Below, one piece after another: positions 15,984-23,627 of a DNA stretch of 64,000 nucleotides. The notes beneath the pieces were generated by a model, which was given only the letters and a program-made list of their open reading frames with translations, was not told where the DNA came from and searched no databases. Source of the DNA: Chloroflexota bacterium (GTDB lineage: Bacteria; Chloroflexota; Anaerolineae; Anaerolineales; Villigracilaceae); contig JAIOOU010000015.1 of the NCBI GenBank assembly GCA_021414245.1, forward strand, positions 124,001 to 188,000. The letters run 5' to 3'. Position numbers and translations under genes: made by a program. Position 1 is the first letter of the stretch. The number at the start of each line of letters is the position of its first letter.

Positions 15984-16943
15984 ATGGCCTCCCAAACTGT
16001 CCCCCCCCTGAAACTGGACGCTCCCGAAGCCCTTTCCCTTGATTCGGTCAGTCTCTGGCAGATCACCCGGCGACGGCTCCTCCGTCGCAAATCATCCATC
16101 GTTGGAATGGTAATTCTGGCGATTTTGATCGTGATCGCCCTGACGGCACAATGGATCGCGCCTTACAGTCCAACGCTTTCCATGCTGGACACAACACCAG
16201 CGCAGAATATTCAAAAGCGTTCGCCTCCCTGCATTCACATGTTCGGATGCGCACAGGACCAGCCTGAACATTTCATGGGCACCGACGGAAACCTGCGCGA
16301 TGAGTTCAGCCGCATGCTTTATGGCGCCCGCTTGAGTTTAATGATCGGTCTTTCCACGGTTTCATTTGCCATTGTCATAGGAACCATTCTGGGCGCACTG
16401 GCCGGGTATTTTGGGGGCTGGGTCGATAATGCCATCATGCGTATCATGGATGTGCTGCTGGCTTTTCCATCCCTGCTGCTGGCGATTGCCATTGTTACGG
16501 TTCTTGGTCCCGGATTGATCAATGCCCTGCTTGCGATCGGCATCGTCTCCATTCCAGCTTATGCACGTGTAGTTCGCGGCAGTGTACTCTCCGTCCGCGA
16601 AATGGATTATGTCTCTGCATCCCGTGCTTTGGGCGGCAACACCTACGAAATATTGTTCAAACGCATTCTACCAAATGCATTGACACCGTTAATCGTACAA
16701 GGCACGCTGGGGATTGCCTCGGCAATCCTGGATGCGGCGGCCCTGTCCTTTCTTGGTCTCGGAGCCCAGCCCCCAACACCGGAATGGGGAGCCATGCTCG
16801 GCTCGGAACGCAACCAGGTCTTCACTGCCCCACACCTGGTCTTTTATCCCGGTCTTGCGATCATGCTGACCGTGCTGGCTTTCAATCTGCTAGGGGATGG
16901 TCTGCGCGACGCACTCGACCCGAGACTTGCCCACATAAGTTAA
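15984..16943 (+). CDS. ABC transporter permease (DppC-like)
   Basis: This 319-aa second permease of the same importer begins 8 nt after the first. A 35-residue cytoplasmic N-terminus (SLWQITRRRLLRRKSSIVG) precedes TM1. The periplasmic loop has four prolines and two Cys (CIHMFGCAQ). GTDGNLRDEFSRMLYGARLSL is the DppC signature, and the EAA loop reads YVSASRALGGNTYEILFKRI. It likely forms the membrane heterodimer with the DppB-like protein. A bidirectional terminator follows immediately. Substrate (peptide, nickel or sugar oligomer) cannot be decided. Confidence 0.93.
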   Translation: MASQTVPPLKLDAPEALSLDSVSLWQITRRRLLRRKSSIVGMVILAILIVIALTAQWIAPYSPTLSMLDTTPAQNIQKRSPPCIHMFGCAQDQPEHFMGTDGNLRDEFSRMLYGARLSLMIGLSTVSFAIVIGTILGALAGYFGGWVDNAIMRIMDVLLAFPSLLLAIAIVTVLGPGLINALLAIGIVSIPAYARVVRGSVLSVREMDYVSASRALGGNTYEILFKRILPNALTPLIVQGTLGIASAILDAAALSFLGLGAQPPTPEWGAMLGSERNQVFTAPHLVFYPGLAIMLTVLAFNLLGDGLRDALDPRLAHIS

Positions 16944-16987
16944 ATCAAAAACACGGCCGCAGAGTTCTGCGGCCGTGTTTTTGATTT
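16942..16987. terminator. Bidirectional Rho-independent terminator
   Basis: A 22-bp perfect stem (16942-16963 with 16966-16987), 2-nt loop, with A/T-rich outer parts, lies between the convergent permease and rhomboid genes. Confidence 0.9.
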
Positions 16988-16995
16988 AAGGACAA

Positions 16996-17775
16996 TTACT
17001 TAAACATTCCCCAGACGGCCAGCACGCTAAAAATAATGATCACCAATGCTGTGCCCAGGACCACATCGCGATATTCGCGTGCATCCTCCAGCTTTGGGCC
17101 AAGGAATGTGGCGGCCACTTCCCAATTGGGGCAGGCGAACCAGGCGAAGATCGCGCCACCCAACAGGCCGCCGACATGTCCCCAGTTATCGATACCGGGC
17201 GTGAGGCCGATGAACAGATTGATGGCAATAATAAAGATCGAGTTGCCGATCGCCTGGCGGGCGATATTGCCAAAAAGTTTTCTGTTTTGGTAGAAGAAGA
17301 TCAATTGCGCCGCGACCAGCCCAAAGACCGCAGTGGATGCGCCGACAGAATATCCATTTTCGCCGGTCAACAGGAAGGAAAAAACATTCCCGGAAAACGC
17401 ACCGAGAAAATACAGGAGGGCAAATCTGCCATGTCCGAACTGGCGTTCCAAAAAGGAACCGATCGAAAGCAGGGCATACATATTAAAGAATATATGCGGC
17501 ACGGAGCCGTGCAAAAATACCGGCGTGATGAAACGCCACAATTCGCCCATGCGGATGGCGGAATTAAAACGTGCGCCATACACCTCCAGCCAGTCGATTT
17601 GATTGGCGGCATAACCCAGGACAGCCACACTTGCCAGCTGCAATATATAAATGAAGGCTGTGAAGCCGATCAAAGTATATGTCACTGTGGGGGCAAGGGA
17701 GGGCAAAGGGACACTGACTGTCTGGGGAACAGGAGCAGGCTCAATGTTAAAAGGTGAAGCGGGGATCTGATTCAC
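16996..17775 (-). CDS. Rhomboid-family intramembrane serine protease
   Basis: A 259-aa membrane protease with a 30-residue Pro-rich N-terminus before TM1. The catalytic serine lies in GASTAVFGL (about S147) and the catalytic histidine in NWGHVGGLLGG (about H200). The HGSVPHIFFNMYALLSIGSFLE segment (His and Asn of the oxyanion region) is also conserved. Six to seven TM helices are predicted, with normal length for bacterial rhomboids. The start at 17775 overlaps the gmk stop as ATGA, so it is translationally coupled to guanylate kinase. Substrates unknown. Confidence 0.93.
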   Translation of the reverse strand: MNQIPASPFNIEPAPVPQTVSVPLPSLAPTVTYTLIGFTAFIYILQLASVAVLGYAANQIDWLEVYGARFNSAIRMGELWRFITPVFLHGSVPHIFFNMYALLSIGSFLERQFGHGRFALLYFLGAFSGNVFSFLLTGENGYSVGASTAVFGLVAAQLIFFYQNRKLFGNIARQAIGNSIFIIAINLFIGLTPGIDNWGHVGGLLGGAIFAWFACPNWEVAATFLGPKLEDAREYRDVVLGTALVIIIFSVLAVWGMFK

Positions 17776-18389
17776 AATGTCACCTTGCGATGATGCACGC
17801 GCAAATGTTCGGCCGCGATGATGGCGCGCACCTTGTCCACCGTGTCATCCAAATGAAAATCCTGATTGACGATCACATAATCAAATGCTTCAATGCGCTG
17901 CAGTTCCTTGCGGGCGGTGGCGATGCGCAGGGACAGGGAATCTGCTGTTTCCGTTTTTCGTTCGCGCAGACGGCGCTCCAATTCCTGTTCGTTCTCGCAG
18001 GTGATGAAGATCAGCAGCGCCTCCGGGGCAAGCTTGCGCACGGATTCCGCACCCTGCACGTCGATGCGCATGATCACATCCTGCCCACTGGCAAGCGCTC
18101 CGCGGACCTCAAATTTTGGAATACCCTTGTAATCGCCATAGACGATCGCATATTCGATCAATTCATTTTCCTCGATCATGCGCGCGAACTCATCCTTTGA
18201 AACAAACCAATAGTCCTTTCCGTTTGTTTCATTTTCACGTTTTTCACGTGTGGTGGCTGTGACCACGAAATGAAGGGGAAATCCCCTCTCAATCATTCGC
18301 TGTACGACGGAATCCTTGCCGACCCCGGATGGGCCGGAGATCACAATAAGGAGTGGATCGGGTTTTCGAAGTTCGAAGTTGGCTGGCAT
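17772..18389 (-). CDS. gmk: Guanylate kinase
   Basis: This enzyme phosphorylates GMP to GDP with ATP. The 205-aa protein has the P-loop SGPSGVGKDSV near residue 19, VVTATTREKRENETNGKDYWF (GMP-binding region), IDVQGAESV and RLRERKTETADSLSLR. The order and length are normal. Gmk P-loops usually read GPSGVGK(S/G)T; here the residue after K is Asp, a variant seen in some groups. The start at 18389 (MPANFELRKPD) adds a short N-terminus before strand 1. It overlaps the downstream rhomboid gene by 4 nt. Confidence 0.95.
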   Translation of the reverse strand: MPANFELRKPDPLLIVISGPSGVGKDSVVQRMIERGFPLHFVVTATTREKRENETNGKDYWFVSKDEFARMIEENELIEYAIVYGDYKGIPKFEVRGALASGQDVIMRIDVQGAESVRKLAPEALLIFITCENEQELERRLRERKTETADSLSLRIATARKELQRIEAFDYVIVNQDFHLDDTVDKVRAIIAAEHLRVHHRKVTL

Positions 18390-18472
18390 GGGTTTATTTT
18401 ACCAAAGAGACTGTCGCATCCCTGCCAATCCGGATTCCCGTTTCAGGACTCAGCCTGCGGCTTGATTCGCAG

Positions 18473-18484
18473 TAAAATTGACAT
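18473..18484 (+). promoter_or_regulatory. Candidate leaderless promoter of the FmdB-like gene
   Basis: TAAAAT at 18473-18478 is followed by 6 nt and the ATG at 18485. No SD is present. The -35 region lacks a good match, so this is the weakest of the leaderless candidates. Confidence 0.35.
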
Positions 18485-18865
18485 ATGCCAACCTATGATT
18501 ATATATGTAACGCTTGCGAAAAAAGATTTGAAGTATTCATGACTTTCAGTGAATACGGAAAAAAGCATGTTCAATGTACCCACTGCAATAGTGAAAACGT
18601 CCGGCGCCGGATGACGAAGGTGCGCATTGCCAGGTCCGATGAAAGCCGCATGGAATCCATGGCCGATGATTTTCCCGGACTGGACGGCCTGGAGGATGAT
18701 CCAAAGGCACTGGGTCAGATGATGCGAAAAATGGGAGGGAAAATGGGCGAGGATCTACCCCAGGAGTTCGATGAAGTGGTGGACCGTTTGGAGGCGGGAC
18801 AAAGCCCGGAAGAAATAGAATCTGCCCTGCCTGACTTGGGCCTGGATGATCCCGGCGAAGAATAA
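18485..18865 (+). CDS. FmdB-family zinc-ribbon protein
   Basis: A 126-aa small regulatory-type protein. Residues 1-45 form the FmdB zinc ribbon: MPTYDYICNACEKRFEV followed by CTHC about 22 residues on (CxxC-x22-CxxC). The rest is acidic, with a Met-rich stretch (QMMRKMGGKMGEDLP) and a Glu/Asp-rich tail, probably helical. Proteins of this family are often annotated as putative regulatory proteins, but their biochemical role is unsettled. The start is fixed by the conserved MPTYDY. A terminator hairpin follows. Confidence 0.9.
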   Translation: MPTYDYICNACEKRFEVFMTFSEYGKKHVQCTHCNSENVRRRMTKVRIARSDESRMESMADDFPGLDGLEDDPKALGQMMRKMGGKMGEDLPQEFDEVVDRLEAGQSPEEIESALPDLGLDDPGEE

Positions 18866-18893
18866 GGGTTGCAAAGAACTTCACGGATTATCA

Positions 18894-18934
18894 GCAAAAT
18901 GCGGACCTCAGATATGGGTCCGCATTTTGCTTTC
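18894..18934 (+). terminator. Rho-independent terminator after the FmdB-like gene
   Basis: A 14-bp perfect stem (18894-18907 with 18917-18930), 9-nt loop, followed by TTTC. It isolates the gene from the cytochrome operon. The 331-nt gap 18866-19196 holds this terminator, then the cytochrome promoter elements listed next. Confidence 0.8.
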
Positions 18935-19016
18935 ATATATAGGGCTAGATTGACATATCGCTATGCTTATATACCTATATATCCCTTAAAAATGCAATAG
19001 AATTCATCCAAATTGT

Positions 19017-19032
19017 CGTGACTTTTGTCACA
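19017..19032. promoter_or_regulatory. Candidate CRP/FNR-family binding site
   Basis: CGTGA-CTTTTG-TCACA matches 9 of 10 positions of the CRP-type consensus TGTGA-N6-TCACA. Its centre lies about 65 nt upstream of the start predicted from the TTGTCT/TAGAAT promoter, a typical class I activator position. Confidence 0.5.
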
Positions 19033-19053
19033 TGCCTTTTATGGCAAATTAAC

Positions 19054-19082
19054 TTGTCTTTAATCTTCGAAATGCTTAGAAT
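19054..19082 (+). promoter_or_regulatory. Candidate promoter of the decahaem cytochrome gene
   Basis: TTGTCT (19054-19059), 17-nt spacer, TAGAAT (19077-19082). Predicted start near 19089 gives a 5' UTR of about 107 nt; an AAAGGAG SD precedes the ATG at 19197. Confidence 0.55.
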
Positions 19083-19196
19083 TCCGAGGTAATTGCTCAT
19101 AAAGCCAAAGTAGAGATCACCTGACCAAAGGAGGTCCCCACAGGTAGTATTTTGAACTGACTCTTTGTTCCACCATGAAAAAAGGAGAATACCGCA

Positions 19197-21365
19197 ATGA
19201 ATTACAAGAAAATACTCGTTTTGCTGGGTGTAATGATCGTCGTCGGCGCTGTTTTGGCGGCCTGCGGCGGTGCATCCAGCCCCACTTCGGCTGCGACAGA
19301 AGCCCCTGTTGCGCCGATTCCAGATACCCCTTATCTGGCTGACTGGCAAGGCTCTGCCCACGCCAATGTTGCGGATGAACCCTTCCGCCATTGGGATGAT
19401 GCCACTGCCAATCCCGACGGTGTGCCCACCACCTGCGCCAAGTGCCACACCAGCGCTGGCTACCAGGATTTCCTCGGCCTGGACGGCTCCGAGGCCGGCA
19501 AGGTTGACGCCGCAGTACCCGCTGATCATTCACAGGGTATTCAATGCGTAGCCTGCCATAATGCCGGCACGATTTCCAAGACCACCGTCACATTCCCCTC
19601 CGGTGTCACCATCACCGCTGGTGATGATGTTCGTTGTATGGAATGCCACCAGGGTCGTGAATCCAAAGTCAGCATTGACAAAGCCATCGCATTATTTGGC
19701 GAAAATGTCGACCTCGACAAGGTGCCCGCGCCCGTCAAAGATGACGCCGGCAAGGATGTCACCCTTGGATTCAAGAATGTTCACTACTACGCCGCAGCCG
19801 CCACACTTTATGGCAGCATGACCCACGGCGGTTACGAATATGACGGCAACACGTACGACTCCAAGAATACCCACACTGAAGGCTACGATTCCTGCACAGG
19901 CTGCCACAATCCCCACACCCTCAAGGTGAAGGTCGATCAGTGCGCGAACTGCCATGAAGGCGTCGCGACCGTGGATGATCTCAAGAACATCCGCATGGTT
20001 TCCTCCGCCAAAGATTATGATGGCGATGGAAACTTGGAAGAAGGCATTTCCTTCGAGATCCAGGGTCTGCAGGAAATCCTGCTCGCCCAGATCCAAACTT
20101 ATGCCAAGGATACCGCTGGCGCTGAAATCAACTACGACGCTGCCACCTATCCGTATTTCATGGGCACAGACGGCAAGGCTTATCCGAACTGGACACCCCG
20201 CCTGCTCAAGGCCGCCTACAACTACCAGGTTTCCATGAAGGATCCCGGTGCGTTCGCCCACGGCCCCAAGTACATCATCGAATTACTCTTCGACTCGATC
20301 GCCGACCTCGGCGGTGACACCAGCAAACTGGCCCGCACTGATGCAGGTCACTTCGCCGGCAACACCATGCCCTTCCGCGATTGGGACCTCAACGCAGACG
20401 GTTCTCCAAACTATGTTGTACCGTTCGCCTGCGTGAAGTGCCACACCGCACAGGGTCTGCCCACCTTCCTTAAGGACGGCGGCACAACCGTGATCACCCC
20501 CAACGGCACGACCTCCATTACCGGTCTGGCCAATATGCCCTCCAGCAATGGCTATATGTGCTCCACCTGCCACGACGAAGCCAATTGGCCCAACCGCTAT
20601 GCGGTTGCCTCCGTGGTCTTCCCAAGCGGCAAGACCGTAAGCCTGGGCGGCAAGGATGCCGATGGCAAATTCGTTGCTGACGACTCCAACCTTTGCATCT
20701 CCTGCCATCAAGGCCGTGAATCCACTGCCAGTATGAACGCAGCGCTCAAGGGCAAGGATGCCGATGCAGTCGACCCGGCTGTGCGCTTCAAGAACATCCA
20801 TTATTTCGCCGCAGGTGCAACCCTCTTCGGCGGGGATGTCCAGGGTGCCTACCAGTATGACGGCAAGCAATACGTCGGCCAGAACATGCACGCCAGCGCC
20901 GATGGCAAGATGAACAAGTGCAAGGACTGCCATGATGTCCATGCCCTTGAACCGAAGCTGGAAGCCTGCCAGACCTGCCACGACACCACAGACCCGACAA
21001 CCATTCGTGAAACTGATGTTGACTATGATGGCGACGGCGATGTAACCGAAGGCGTCAAGGGTGAAGTCGATACCCTCGCAGAAGCCCTCTATGCCCAGAT
21101 GCAGACCTACGCAGCCACCCACGGTGGCCCGATCGAATATAAGGGCGATGCCTACCCATACTTCTATGGTGCCGATGGCAAATCCTATGCCACCTGGACT
21201 CCAAAACTGGTCAAGGCCGCATTCAACTATCAATACAGCCAGAAGGACCCCGGCGTTTACGTTCACAACAACAAGTACATCATCCAGATCATGATCGACT
21301 CGATCCAGGATCTTGGTGGTGACGTGAGCAAGTACACCCGCCCGGAAGTTCCCGCAGCCAAGTAA
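19197..21365 (+). CDS. Decahaem c-type cytochrome lipoprotein with internal duplication
   Basis: The protein has 722 aa. A lipoprotein signal is present (VLAAC, lipidated C23). Ten CxxCH haem motifs occur in two sets of five: CAKCH, CVACH, CMECH, CTGCH, CANCH and CVKCH, CSTCH, CISCH, CKDCH, CQTCH. Residues from about 51 and from about 381 align over their whole length, so the protein is a tandem duplication of a pentahaem unit of about 330 aa. Each half also has an acidic Ca-binding-like loop (DYDGDGNLEEG; DYDGDGDVTEG) and a YPYF-x4-GK-x-Y-x2-WTP segment. It is anchored outside the membrane and probably carries electrons. Downstream genes supply further cytochromes and a cytochrome b, but a terminator and a new promoter lie between. 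Confidence 0.92.
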   Translation: MNYKKILVLLGVMIVVGAVLAACGGASSPTSAATEAPVAPIPDTPYLADWQGSAHANVADEPFRHWDDATANPDGVPTTCAKCHTSAGYQDFLGLDGSEAGKVDAAVPADHSQGIQCVACHNAGTISKTTVTFPSGVTITAGDDVRCMECHQGRESKVSIDKAIALFGENVDLDKVPAPVKDDAGKDVTLGFKNVHYYAAAATLYGSMTHGGYEYDGNTYDSKNTHTEGYDSCTGCHNPHTLKVKVDQCANCHEGVATVDDLKNIRMVSSAKDYDGDGNLEEGISFEIQGLQEILLAQIQTYAKDTAGAEINYDAATYPYFMGTDGKAYPNWTPRLLKAAYNYQVSMKDPGAFAHGPKYIIELLFDSIADLGGDTSKLARTDAGHFAGNTMPFRDWDLNADGSPNYVVPFACVKCHTAQGLPTFLKDGGTTVITPNGTTSITGLANMPSSNGYMCSTCHDEANWPNRYAVASVVFPSGKTVSLGGKDADGKFVADDSNLCISCHQGRESTASMNAALKGKDADAVDPAVRFKNIHYFAAGATLFGGDVQGAYQYDGKQYVGQNMHASADGKMNKCKDCHDVHALEPKLEACQTCHDTTDPTTIRETDVDYDGDGDVTEGVKGEVDTLAEALYAQMQTYAATHGGPIEYKGDAYPYFYGADGKSYATWTPKLVKAAFNYQYSQKDPGVYVHNNKYIIQIMIDSIQDLGGDVSKYTRPEVPAAK

Positions 21366-21375
21366 GAATACAGTA

Positions 21376-21412
21376 TAAAAAAGGCGGGCGCATTGTGCGC
21401 CCGCCTTTTTTA
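21376..21412 (+). terminator. Rho-independent terminator after the decahaem gene
   Basis: A 16-bp stem (21377-21392 with 21396-21411) begins in an A run and ends in TTTTTT. Confidence 0.88.
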
Positions 21413-21476
21413 TCTCTTATTAATCACACCAAAAGAGTGATATTCAGCACTATTTCTCCATGATGACCTCCCGTAC

Positions 21477-21500
21477 AATATGGGGCAATTGCCCCATATT
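21477..21500. promoter_or_regulatory. 24-bp perfect palindrome with TGGGG-N6-CCCCA core
   Basis: Twelve-nt arms without a loop; core TGGGG (21481-21485), CAATTG, CCCCA (21492-21496). It overlaps the -35 hexamer of the nonahaem operon promoter, which fits an operator. A second copy of the core lies at 29050-29065. Confidence 0.6.
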
Positions 21501-21517
21501 TTTATTGCGACTATAAT
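21489..21517 (+). promoter_or_regulatory. Candidate promoter of the nonahaem cytochrome operon
   Basis: TTGCCC (21489-21494), 17-nt spacer, TATAAT (21512-21517). The -35 lies inside the palindrome. Predicted start near 21524, 34 nt before the ATG. Confidence 0.6.
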
Positions 21518-21557
21518 TATGGCAATGGTTGTAAAACAACAAATAGGAGAATGCATC

Positions 21558-22718
21558 ATGAGCTTTAGAAGACAATTTCAGCCGCCACGCTCCTGGAACC
21601 TGCTCTTGATCCTCGGGATTGGTCTTTTTATTTTTGCCCTGGCATCCCTCGTGACCCCTGCCCAGGCCGCGCCGGTCCCCCAAGGGGAGAAACCTGCCGA
21701 CGATTTTTGTCTGGCCTGCCATCACGAAGCGAGAATTAAAGTCACCCTGGGAACCGAATCACTGCCCGTCACAATAAACTCAACCCAGTTTAAGAACTCC
21801 GTCCATTCGGAAGAGGGCATCCATTGTGTGGACTGTCACACCAACATCAGCGAGTACCCCCACCCTGCTGTCAAGCAAAAGAGTGTACGCGATTTCACAT
21901 TAAGTTTTTTGGACACCTGCAAGGATTGTCATGAGGAACAGTACACAAAAGTCCATGACAGTGTTCATCAGGCCGCCTTTGACAACGGCAACAAGAATGC
22001 CGCCGTCTGCATGGATTGTCACAACCCACACACGCAGACCCGCCTGACTGGGAAGACAAGCGGGGAACTTACCTCCTCTGCACGTCTCGCCATTCCGGAA
22101 ACCTGCGCAAAATGCCACAGTATCATCTACGATACATATAAAACAAGCGTGCATGGCAACGCCCTGACCCAGGAAGGCAACACGGACGTACCCACGTGCA
22201 TCGACTGCCACGGCGTACATAACATCCAAGACCCCACCACGGTCACATTTCGCAACAGCACCCCATTCCTGTGCGCCAAGTGTCACACCGATGCAAAGAT
22301 CATGGACAAATACGGGATCTCCACCAATGTGGTTAATTCGTATGTATCCGATTTCCATGGCACGACCGTGAAATTATTTGAGGAGCAATTCCCGGGTCAG
22401 CCGACCAACAAACCCGTCTGTACCGATTGTCACGGTGTGCACAATATTTCCAAGGTGAATAACGAGCAGACCGGCGTATCGCTCAAGCAAAATCTGTTGA
22501 CCAAATGCCAGCGCTGCCACCCGGATGCGACAGCCAACTTCCCGGATGCCTGGATGAGTCACTACGAACCCAGTCCCGAACATTTCCCGATCGTTTACTA
22601 CGTCAATCTCTTCTACAAATTCTTCATCCCCGCCGTGCTTGGGGGCATGATCTTCTTCATCCTTACCGATATTTACAGGCGCATTGCGAACCGCGCGAAA
22701 GGAACTAAGCACTCATGA
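21558..22718 (+). CDS. Nonahaem c-type cytochrome with C-terminal membrane anchor
   Basis: The protein has 386 aa from ATG 21558 (AGGAGA 8 nt upstream). A signal peptide ends near the PAQAAP cleavage site. Nine CxxCH motifs follow: CLACH, CVDCH, CKDCH, CMDCH, CAKCH, CIDCH, CAKCH, CTDCH, CQRCH. Near the C-terminus one TM helix (FFIPAVLGGMIFFILTDIY) leaves a short basic tail inside. The frame extends upstream to 21480, but that part would cover the promoter and is rejected. The last 4 nt overlap the cytochrome b start (ATGA), so the two are translationally coupled and probably form a membrane complex. Confidence 0.92.
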   Translation: MSFRRQFQPPRSWNLLLILGIGLFIFALASLVTPAQAAPVPQGEKPADDFCLACHHEARIKVTLGTESLPVTINSTQFKNSVHSEEGIHCVDCHTNISEYPHPAVKQKSVRDFTLSFLDTCKDCHEEQYTKVHDSVHQAAFDNGNKNAAVCMDCHNPHTQTRLTGKTSGELTSSARLAIPETCAKCHSIIYDTYKTSVHGNALTQEGNTDVPTCIDCHGVHNIQDPTTVTFRNSTPFLCAKCHTDAKIMDKYGISTNVVNSYVSDFHGTTVKLFEEQFPGQPTNKPVCTDCHGVHNISKVNNEQTGVSLKQNLLTKCQRCHPDATANFPDAWMSHYEPSPEHFPIVYYVNLFYKFFIPAVLGGMIFFILTDIYRRIANRAKGTKHS

Positions 22719-23569
22719 ACAAAGTAAATCAAACCTATCTGCGCTTTCCGCTCGCGCGGCGCATCGAACACTGGGTGATGATGCTTTCCTTTGTCACCCT
22801 GGGCCTGACCGGCATCCCGCAAAAATTCTCAACCTCCGGTATTTCCATCGCTGTGATCGGAGCACTTGGCGGCATCGAAGTTTTACGCACAATTCATCAT
22901 ACGGCCGCGATCGTGATGATGCTGGGATCGGTGTGGCACATGCTTGTAATGGGCTACAGTGTATTCGTACTCCGGGATAAGATGACCATGCTGCCCAGTC
23001 TGCAGGATGCAAAGGACGGCCTCCAGGCCCTGTTGTATAACCTGGGCTTTGCCAAGACCTACCCTCAAATGGGACGATACACATTCGAGGAAAAAATGGA
23101 GTATTGGGCCTTTGTTTGGGGCGCAGCCGTCATGACCATCACTGGATTCTTTATGTGGAATCCGATCACAGCCACACGCTTTTTACCCGGCGAATTCGTC
23201 CCGGCCGCAAAAGCCGCACACGGCGGCGAGGCAGTGCTGGCGGTGCTCGCCATCATTATCTGGCACATGTATGGCGTGCATATCAAGCGCTTCAACAAGG
23301 CCATGTTCAACGGCCAACAAAGCGAAGAGGAAATGCTGCACGAGCATCCGCTGGAGCTCGCAGATATCAAAGCCGGGATCGCGGATCGCCGGCCCGATGC
23401 CGCCACCCTGCGCAAGCGCCAGATGATCTACTACCCGGTCGCGGCCATTCTGACCCTTGCCATGCTCGGCGGGATTTACGGATTCATCAACAACGAAAAG
23501 ACCGCCATTACCACCATCACCCCCCTGACAGAGACACAGATCTTCGTGCCGCAAACGCCCCAGCCATAA
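22715..23569 (+). CDS. Membrane cytochrome b (formate dehydrogenase gamma / b561-like)
   Basis: A 284-aa integral membrane protein with five likely TM helices. Histidines suited to bind two b haems occur in RRIEHWVMM (TM1), TIHHTAAIV and GSVWHMLVMGY (TM2), and IIIWHMYGVHIKRFN (TM4). This pattern belongs to the cytochrome b561 / FdnI superfamily, which passes electrons between the quinone pool and periplasmic redox partners. The C-terminal helix and an outer tail (Thr/Pro-rich) follow. It is translationally coupled to the nonahaem cytochrome, so that protein is the probable direct partner. A hairpin follows before the next cytochrome gene. Confidence 0.9.
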   Translation: MNKVNQTYLRFPLARRIEHWVMMLSFVTLGLTGIPQKFSTSGISIAVIGALGGIEVLRTIHHTAAIVMMLGSVWHMLVMGYSVFVLRDKMTMLPSLQDAKDGLQALLYNLGFAKTYPQMGRYTFEEKMEYWAFVWGAAVMTITGFFMWNPITATRFLPGEFVPAAKAAHGGEAVLAVLAIIIWHMYGVHIKRFNKAMFNGQQSEEEMLHEHPLELADIKAGIADRRPDAATLRKRQMIYYPVAAILTLAMLGGIYGFINNEKTAITTITPLTETQIFVPQTPQP

Positions 23570-23576
23570 CAACATC

Positions 23577-23617
23577 AAGACCCTAAATCTCTGGAAAGAT
23601 TTAGGGTCTTGAATTTT
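23577..23617 (+). terminator. Intra-operon terminator-like hairpin
   Basis: A 14-bp perfect stem (23577-23590 with 23597-23610), 6-nt loop, followed by GAATTTTT and, at once, the SD GGAGG of the next gene. It is likely a leaky terminator or attenuator. The stem contains GACCCTAAA/TTTAGGGTC, as does the hairpin at 49184. Confidence 0.7.
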
Positions 23618-23627
23618 TGGAGGAACC

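Noticed and set aside
20283-21266. 327-codon leftward frame opposite the decahaem gene
   Set aside because: It is a mirror of codon bias in the cytochrome gene, without a start signal or recognisable domain.
21480-21557. Upstream extension of the nonahaem cytochrome
   Set aside because: It would translate the palindrome and promoter; SD and signal peptide place the start at 21558.
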